Of a stretch of 19,757 nt of DNA, positions 15,773-19,757 are shown piece by piece. The stretch's first letter is position 1. Every line of letters begins with the position of its first letter. A program made the position numbers and the translations under genes. The DNA is taken from assembly GCA_937928015.1 (NCBI GenBank), contig CALFXA010000134.1:1-19757 (forward strand), in the 5' to 3' direction. The notes under the pieces are model-generated. The model was not told the DNA's origin and did no database searches. It saw only the letters and a list, made by a program, of their open reading frames with translations. Origin of the DNA: an uncultured Anaerolineales bacterium (GTDB taxonomy: Bacteria > Chloroflexota > Anaerolineae > Anaerolineales > Villigracilaceae).

Positions 15773-15790
15773 ATCAAGATGTTATCAAGA
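15773..15790 (-). promoter_or_regulatory. Candidate KdpE-type direct repeat TCTTGAT-N4-TCTTGAT
   Basis: Two identical heptamers on the minus strand (15790-15784 and 15779-15773) with an 11-bp period, immediately after the kdpC stop (15797-15795) and upstream of the candidate promoter of the 57-aa gene. It shares TCTTGAY with the site at 15506-15523. Confidence 0.5.
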
Positions 15791-15794
15791 CGTG

Positions 15795-16361
15795 TCACTG
15801 CGACAACCCATCCAGCGCCAGGTTCAGTTCGAGGATGTTCACGGTGGACTCGCCTAAAAATCCGAATTGGCGGCCTGTGGTGTATTGCTCCACCAGGGAT
15901 CTCACATCCGCTTCGCTCAGACCTCGGGCCTGCGCCACGCGATGGATCTGATACAACGCTGCGGCCACACTGATGTGCGGGTCAAGGCCGCTGCCCGAGG
16001 CGGTGACCAGGTCCACGGGGATGGGCAATGAGTTGTCGGGGTCGGCGGCTTTCAAGGCGGCGATGCGCGCCTGGGTCACATCGATCAGGGCAGGGTTGAG
16101 CGGACCGTAATTCGAGCCTGAGGAGGCGGACGCGTTGTATCCCGCCGCCGAGGGGCGGCCCCAGAAATAGCGCGGATCGTCGAACGATTGGCCGATCAGT
16201 TCCGAGCCATAAACCTTTCCATCGATGATAATCAGGCTGCCGTTGGCCTGGCGCGGGAAAGCGATTTGCGCGATGCCCGTCACCACCAGCGGATAGATCA
16301 CGCCTGTGATGAGGGTCAAGGTCAACAGTAAAACAAAAGCAGGGCGAAGTTGAGATGTCAT
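15795..16361 (-). CDS. kdpC: KdpC, K+-transporting ATPase subunit C
   Basis: 188 aa, the usual KdpC length. One N-terminal transmembrane helix (about 8-30, [20 protein letters not shown]) is followed by an extracytoplasmic domain with the family signatures [35 protein letters not shown] and [13 protein letters not shown]. KdpC is the small subunit of the high-affinity KdpFABC pump; it associates with KdpA and KdpB and is thought to aid K+ capture or nucleotide affinity. The start ATG lies 2 bases after the stop of the 129-aa gene, so it is co-transcribed and probably coupled. It is complete and well conserved, which argues that the pump was working until very recently despite the interrupted kdpA. 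Confidence 0.97.
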   Translation of the reverse strand: MTSQLRPAFVLLLTLTLITGVIYPLVVTGIAQIAFPRQANGSLIIIDGKVYGSELIGQSFDDPRYFWGRPSAAGYNASASSGSNYGPLNPALIDVTQARIAALKAADPDNSLPIPVDLVTASGSGLDPHISVAAALYQIHRVAQARGLSEADVRSLVEQYTTGRQFGFLGESTVNILELNLALDGLSQ

Positions 16362-16363
16362 TC

Positions 16364-16753
16364 TTATTCCTTATTCAAATCATTCACGGAACTCTCGGAG
16401 GGGAGAAATTCCGCATCGATCATGTCTATTTCAAAAGTATCGCTCAGAGTGCCTTTAATCTCGGTCTCGGGAAGCTCGAACATGGGGCGTCGGCCGGGCA
16501 AGCGGCGCGGAAGGATGGGGCTGATGATGATCGCCTTATGGATTTCGTCCCGATCTGCGCGAGACAGGGCTTTGGCGTTGGCCCGCAGCCACACGTCGAT
16601 CAGTCCGTAGATCAGCAGCACGATCCCGATCTGCGCCGCCAAGTGACCTCCCGCCGAAAGCCTGAGTCGCCGTTCGACCAGGAACAATACCAGCAGAAGT
16701 GGAAGGGTCAGATATAACTGCCACCATCGAGGGCGAATTGTAGGTTGTGACAT
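16364..16753 (-). CDS. 129-aa membrane protein encoded between kdpB and kdpC
   Basis: I do not recognise a family. Start: two ATGs follow the GGAGG ribosome site (16762-16758); the second (16753) has the more usual spacing, giving [11 protein letters not shown]. Two transmembrane segments are visible (about 12-27, [16 protein letters not shown], and 38-57, [20 protein letters not shown]). A roughly 70-residue soluble C-terminal part follows, basic at first ([11 protein letters not shown]), then acidic ([20 protein letters not shown]). The ribosome site overlaps the kdpB stop codon and its own stop is 2 bases before kdpC, so it is tightly embedded in the pump operon, where kdpC normally follows kdpB directly. 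It may be an accessory or regulatory subunit of the pump; this is inference from position. Confidence 0.85.
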   Translation of the reverse strand: MSQPTIRPRWWQLYLTLPLLLVLFLVERRLRLSAGGHLAAQIGIVLLIYGLIDVWLRANAKALSRADRDEIHKAIIISPILPRRLPGRRPMFELPETEIKGTLSDTFEIDMIDAEFLPSESSVNDLNKE

Positions 16754-16761
16754 CATTCCTC

Positions 16762-18903
16762 CTATGCCCAATGCAGGGCCACCAGCAGCATGTCGATCAA
16801 CTTGATGCCGAGGAACGGGGCGATCAATCCGCCCACGCCGTAAAGCAGCAGGTTGTCGCGCAGCAAGTGGGCGGCATCCACTGCGCGGTAGGATACACCG
16901 CGCAGCGCCAGCGGAATCAGCGCGATGATAATGAGTGCATTGAAAATCACCGCCGAGAGAATGGCGCTTTCGGGTGTGGCCAGCCGCATGAAATTCAGCG
17001 CCTGCAATTGCGGATAGGTCGAGGCGAAGGCAGCGGGGATGATGGCGAAGTATTTGCTCACATCGTTGGCCAGGCTGAAGGTGGTCAGCGCGCCGCGCGT
17101 CATCAGCAATTGCTTGCCGATCTCCACGATCTCAATCAGCTTGGTGGGATTGCTGTCGAGGTCCACCATGTTGGCGGCCTCGCGCGCGGGTTGGGTACCT
17201 GTGTTCATGGCTACGGCCACGTCGGCCTGAGCCAGGGCGGGCGCGTCGTTGGTGCCGTCGCCCGTCATGGCTACCAGCCTGCCACCCGCCTGATGCTCGC
17301 GGATCAGCTTGAGCTTGGCCTCGGGCGTGGCCTGCGCCAGGAAGTCATCCACGCCTGCCTCCGCGGCGATGGCGGCCGCCGTCAGCGGATTGTCGCCTGT
17401 GATCATGACGGTCTTGATGCCCATCTTACGGAGCTGCGCGAAGCGTTCCTTGATGCCGCCTTTGACGATGTCCTTCAGGTGGATCACGCCCAAGGCTTGC
17501 TGATTGCGAGTCACCACCAGCGGCGTACCGCCCATGCGTGCGATGTTATCCACCGTCGGTTTCAGGTCGGGCGGGATGGGATTTCCGCTGCTCTGAAGCA
17601 GGCCCAGCATAGTATCGGGCGCGCCCTTGCGGATGGAGACGCCGTCGAAGTCGACTCCACTCATGCGGGTCTGTGCGGTGAACGGGACGAAATGCATCCC
17701 ACCCCCCTCGGTCCCCCCATATTCGGCTGGGTTCTGCCGAATGTGGGGGGATGACAGGGGGGTTCCCCGCAGCCCGAACTTTTCCTTGGCGAGGACCACG
17801 ACCGAGCGGCCCTCGGGCGTTTCGTCGGCCAGGGAGGCCAATTGAGCAGCCTCGGCCAACTCTTGGGCGCTGACTCCGCCCACAGGCAGGAATTCCACCG
17901 CCTGACGGTTGCCGAGCGTAATGGTGCCTGTCTTGTCGAGCAGCAGCACATCCACGTCGCCTGCGGCTTCCACCGCGCGGCCCGACATGGCGATGACGTT
18001 GCGCTGGATCATGCGATCCATGCCCGCGATACCAATGGCTGAGAGCAGCCCGCCGATGGTGGTTGGGATCAGGCAGACCAGCAACGCGATCAGCACCGTG
18101 ATGGTGATGGGCAGGCCCTTGCCCGTGGCCTGGACGCTGTACAGCGAGTAGGGCAGTAGTGTGACGCACACGACCAGAAAGACGATGGTGAAGCCCGCCA
18201 GCAGAATGTTGAGCGCGACCTCATTGGGCGTCTTCTGGCGCTTGGCCCCCTCGACCATGCCGATCATGCGGTCGAGGAAACCCTGACCTGGGTCCGCGCT
18301 GACGCGCACGATCAGCCAGTCGGAGAGCAGGCGCGTTCCACCCGTCACGGCGGAGCGGTCCCCGCCCGCCTCACGTACCACGGGTGCGGATTCGCCCGTC
18401 ACGGCGCTTTCGTCCACCGAGGCGATGCCCGCCACGATCTCGCCGTCAGCAGGCAGGATGTCACCTGTCTCGACCACATACAAGTCATCTTTGCGCAAAG
18501 AAGTGGATGAGACGATCTCATGCTCGACATTCGATCCTTCCAACTTTTCAACCTGCAACTTTCCAACCTTCTTCGCTGGCGTATCCTGCCTTGCTTTTCG
18601 CAGCGACTCGGCCTGAGCCTTGCCGCGTCCCTCGGCCACCGCCTCGGAGAAGTTGGCGAACAGGACGGTAAACCACAGCCAAAGTGCAATGGCCCCGATG
18701 AAGCCTGTAGGCGCCTCACCCTCACCGAGCAAGGCCTGAATCCACAAGGCGGTGGTCAATACGCTGCCGACCTCCACCACGAACATGACGGGGTTGCGCA
18801 CCATCCAGCGTGGATCGAGTTTGGTAAATGAGGTCCACAACGCGCGTCGATAAATTTCTCGGCTGTAGGCCGTTTGTTTCTTGGGTTGAGTGTTCATATT
18901 CAT
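16762..18903 (-). CDS. kdpB: KdpB, K+-transporting P-type ATPase catalytic subunit
   Basis: 713 aa from ATG 18903 (a second ATG at 18897 is equally possible); the start shares one base with the native kdpA stop (TAATG). All P-type ATPase motifs are present: TGES (169-172) in the actuator domain, phosphorylated D323 in DKTGT, the N domain with [12 protein letters not shown] (405-416) and KGAPD, and GDGTND (548-553); membrane segments lie near 40-85, 230-290 and 610-710. It hydrolyses ATP to drive K+ import through KdpA. Two odd inserts are seen. Residues 113-123 ([11 protein letters not shown]) are encoded by a 15-bp tandem repeat. Residues about 381-402, in the N domain, are encoded by a 63-bp palindromic element and make this loop about 15 residues longer than E. 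coli KdpB (compared from memory). Both leave the frame open and spare the active sites. A longer open frame to 19254 runs through kdpA in another frame and is not coding. Confidence 0.97.
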   Translation of the reverse strand: MNMNTQPKKQTAYSREIYRRALWTSFTKLDPRWMVRNPVMFVVEVGSVLTTALWIQALLGEGEAPTGFIGAIALWLWFTVLFANFSEAVAEGRGKAQAESLRKARQDTPAKKVGKLQVEKLEGSNVEHEIVSSTSLRKDDLYVVETGDILPADGEIVAGIASVDESAVTGESAPVVREAGGDRSAVTGGTRLLSDWLIVRVSADPGQGFLDRMIGMVEGAKRQKTPNEVALNILLAGFTIVFLVVCVTLLPYSLYSVQATGKGLPITITVLIALLVCLIPTTIGGLLSAIGIAGMDRMIQRNVIAMSGRAVEAAGDVDVLLLDKTGTITLGNRQAVEFLPVGGVSAQELAEAAQLASLADETPEGRSVVVLAKEKFGLRGTPLSSPHIRQNPAEYGGTEGGGMHFVPFTAQTRMSGVDFDGVSIRKGAPDTMLGLLQSSGNPIPPDLKPTVDNIARMGGTPLVVTRNQQALGVIHLKDIVKGGIKERFAQLRKMGIKTVMITGDNPLTAAAIAAEAGVDDFLAQATPEAKLKLIREHQAGGRLVAMTGDGTNDAPALAQADVAVAMNTGTQPAREAANMVDLDSNPTKLIEIVEIGKQLLMTRGALTTFSLANDVSKYFAIIPAAFASTYPQLQALNFMRLATPESAILSAVIFNALIIIALIPLALRGVSYRAVDAAHLLRDNLLLYGVGGLIAPFLGIKLIDMLLVALHWA
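17701..17763. repeat. 63-bp palindromic repeat element inside kdpB
   Basis: Perfect 8-bp inverted ends ACCCCCCT (17701-17708) and AGGGGGGT (17756-17763) enclose a second, larger palindrome: CCCCCCAT (17713-17720) pairs with GTGGGGGG (17743-17750) with one mismatch, and ATTCGGC (17721-17727) pairs with GCCGAAT (17736-17742), with an 8-base loop. The length is exactly 21 codons. Its C- and G-runs differ sharply from the surrounding gene. It looks like a small mobile or repetitive element inserted in frame. Confidence 0.75.
18540..18569. repeat. 15-bp tandem repeat (two copies) inside kdpB
   Basis: On the minus strand AGGTTGGAAAGTTGC (18569-18555) is followed directly by AGGTTGAAAAGTTGG (18554-18540): two 15-bp units with 2 differences, encoding VGKLQ and VEKLE. 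The sequence is of the GTTGAAAG-type low-complexity kind. It lies in the actuator-domain surface region just before [13 protein letters not shown]. Confidence 0.7.
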
Positions 18904-19055
18904 TATCCAAAGATCATCAAGTGTTCGACGATGGGACCCAATGCCAGGGCAGGGACGAAGCTCAGTGCGCCGACGATCAAGATGACGCCGACCAGCCAGG
19001 CTGCGAAGAGCGGAGTGTGCGTCGGCATGGTTCAGCTGCCCGCAGGGACTTTCTT
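18903..19055 (-). pseudogene. kdpA: Cut-off C-terminal tail of kdpA (after premature stops)
   Basis: Directly after the TAG at 19058-19056, the same frame continues KKVPAGS, a TGA (19034-19032), then T and 41 codons starting [20 protein letters not shown] and ending in a TAA (18905-18903) that overlaps the kdpB start. [20 protein letters not shown] and the hydrophobic stretch are classic KdpA C-terminal sequence (the last transmembrane helix). From memory of E. coli KdpA the alignment is gapless, the TAG falling at a Lys and the TGA at the Gly of SGT. An ATG (19028) two codons after the TGA could allow the 41-residue segment to be made separately, but no clear ribosome site precedes it. Either a true double nonsense mutation or consensus error. 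Confidence 0.8.
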
Positions 19056-19757
19056 CTAGCGGACCAACGAGCCTGCAATTGCCAGCGCGGGCACGATCAG
19101 CCAGTAGCGAGCGAAGAACATGCAAATCCCCAATGTGATGTTGTAAAACGGCGTGTTTGCGCCCAGGCCTGCGAAGGCAGAGCCGTTGTTGTTGGCCGCA
19201 GACGAGAAGGCATACAACACTTCGCTGAATCCGTGTGGGCCGCCTGTGTTCCAAATGGAGTCCAGACCCGCTGGTGCGACGACTGCGATGGCCGTGCCGA
19301 GCTTCGCCAACACAATCGGGATCAGCAGCATAAGCGAAGCCATCTTCATTTCATAGGCCTCGATTTTTTTGCCGAGATATTCGGGCGTGCGTCCCACCAT
19401 CAGCCCCGCGATGAAGACCGCCACGATGACGAAGGCCAACATGCCGTACAGTCCCGAGCCGACGCCGCCAAAGATGATCTCACCCAACTGCATTAGGAAC
19501 AGCGGTACCATGCCACCCAGCGGCATGTACGAGTCGTGCATGGAATTGACCGACCCGTTCGAGGCGGCTGTCGTGATCGTGGCCCACAACGCGGAGTTGG
19601 CAATGCCGAAGCGGACTTCCTTGCCTTCCATGTTGCCGCCCGGGTTGAGGTTCGATTGGGTCTGATCCACGCTCAGGGCAGCTAGGGCGGGATTGCCTGT
19701 CTGCTCGGCCCACACGGTCAGCCCGAGGAATGCGGCCAGCAGGATCGTCATCACAGC
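19056..19757 (-). CDS. kdpA: KdpA, K+-transporting ATPase channel-like subunit (partial, prematurely stopped)
   Basis: The window shows only the C-terminal half of the gene; its start lies beyond the right edge. The visible 233 residues, starting [12 protein letters not shown], carry strong KdpA signatures: [95 protein letters not shown] and PALAIAGSL. KdpA binds and conducts K+ in the KdpFABC pump. The frame is ended at 19058-19056 by TAG directly after SLVR, about 50 codons before the normal end. The conserved last helix follows in the same frame after a second stop. If real, the protein would lack its final transmembrane helix and probably be inactive or depend on the downstream fragment. 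It is the first visible gene of the operon kdpA-kdpB-129aa-kdpC. Confidence 0.93.
   Translation of the reverse strand, partial: AVMTILLAAFLGLTVWAEQTGNPALAALSVDQTQSNLNPGGNMEGKEVRFGIANSALWATITTAASNGSVNSMHDSYMPLGGMVPLFLMQLGEIIFGGVGSGLYGMLAFVIVAVFIAGLMVGRTPEYLGKKIEAYEMKMASLMLLIPIVLAKLGTAIAVVAPAGLDSIWNTGGPHGFSEVLYAFSSAANNNGSAFAGLGANTPFYNITLGICMFFARYWLIVPALAIAGSLVR

Noticed and set aside
16747..17754. 335-aa open frame on the plus strand opposite kdpB
   Set aside because: It is antisense to a strongly conserved ATPase in a GC-rich gene, with a Gln/His/Gly-rich composition and no recognisable motif.
17701..17763. Rho-independent terminator inside kdpB
   Set aside because: The palindrome lacks a T-rich tail on either strand and the frame continues through it; it fits an inserted repeat better.
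19032..19058. Genetic-code recoding (TGA as Gly or Trp, TAG as an amino acid)
   Set aside because: kdpB ends in TAG, and kdpC, kdpD, the second kdpE and the helicase end in TGA at the expected places, so both codons act as stops here.
18904..19254. N-terminal extension of kdpB giving an 830-aa protein
   Set aside because: The extension runs through kdpA in another frame and reads as low-quality Arg/Leu-rich sequence; KdpB homology begins right after ATG 18903.

Overview
The window reads as a metagenome-derived contig from a bacterium that is probably in the Chloroflexota (Anaerolineae-like). The evidence is the style of the secreted SLH protein (FADVPTDYW...ITGGC...YCP repeats ending a parallel beta-helix), an atypical kdp gene set, and several small interspersed repeats lying inside genes. 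This taxonomic call is inference from protein style. The first 44 bases are not genomic: they match the end of the Illumina TruSeq universal adapter.

Layout. 45-218 (-): truncated start of a small membrane-anchored CxxCH haem-binding protein. 364-2487 (-): a DUF255/YyaL-type thioredoxin-fold protein carrying an in-frame palindromic repeat. 2765-5845 (+): a secreted beta-helix/Ig-like/SLH surface protein, followed by a strong terminator. 5947-8343 (+): a Cas4/RecB-like nuclease domain fused to an XPD/DinG-type iron-sulphur helicase. From 8367 to the right edge every gene is on the minus strand and most concern potassium.

Potassium locus, in transcription order (right to left): kdpA (C-terminal half, broken by two in-frame stop codons), kdpB, an unrecognised 129-aa membrane protein, kdpC, an unlisted 57-aa membrane protein, a second KdpE-like response regulator, an unrecognised 355-aa soluble protein, a 606-aa APC/KUP-type permease resembling KimA (a K+ importer), a terminator, then kdpD and kdpE. 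A K+-pumping P-type ATPase, its sensor pair, an extra regulator and a probable second K+ importer therefore lie side by side.

Most interesting points. (1) kdpA has TAG and TGA 7 codons apart, while the last transmembrane segment after them is still well preserved in the same frame. (2) Three different small repeats sit in frame inside genes: 107 bp in the DUF255 gene, and 63 bp and a 2 x 15-bp tandem in kdpB. (3) A heptamer direct repeat with an 11-bp period (TCTTGAY-N4-TCTTGAY on the minus strand, plus one weaker copy) occurs three times in the two short gaps around the 57-aa gene and the second kdpE. That is the geometry expected of an OmpR/KdpE-family operator. (4) A translationally coupled second-kdpE / unknown gene / KimA-like permease cassette may be an undescribed K+ module. 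No rRNA, tRNA, CRISPR array, transposase or integrase was seen.
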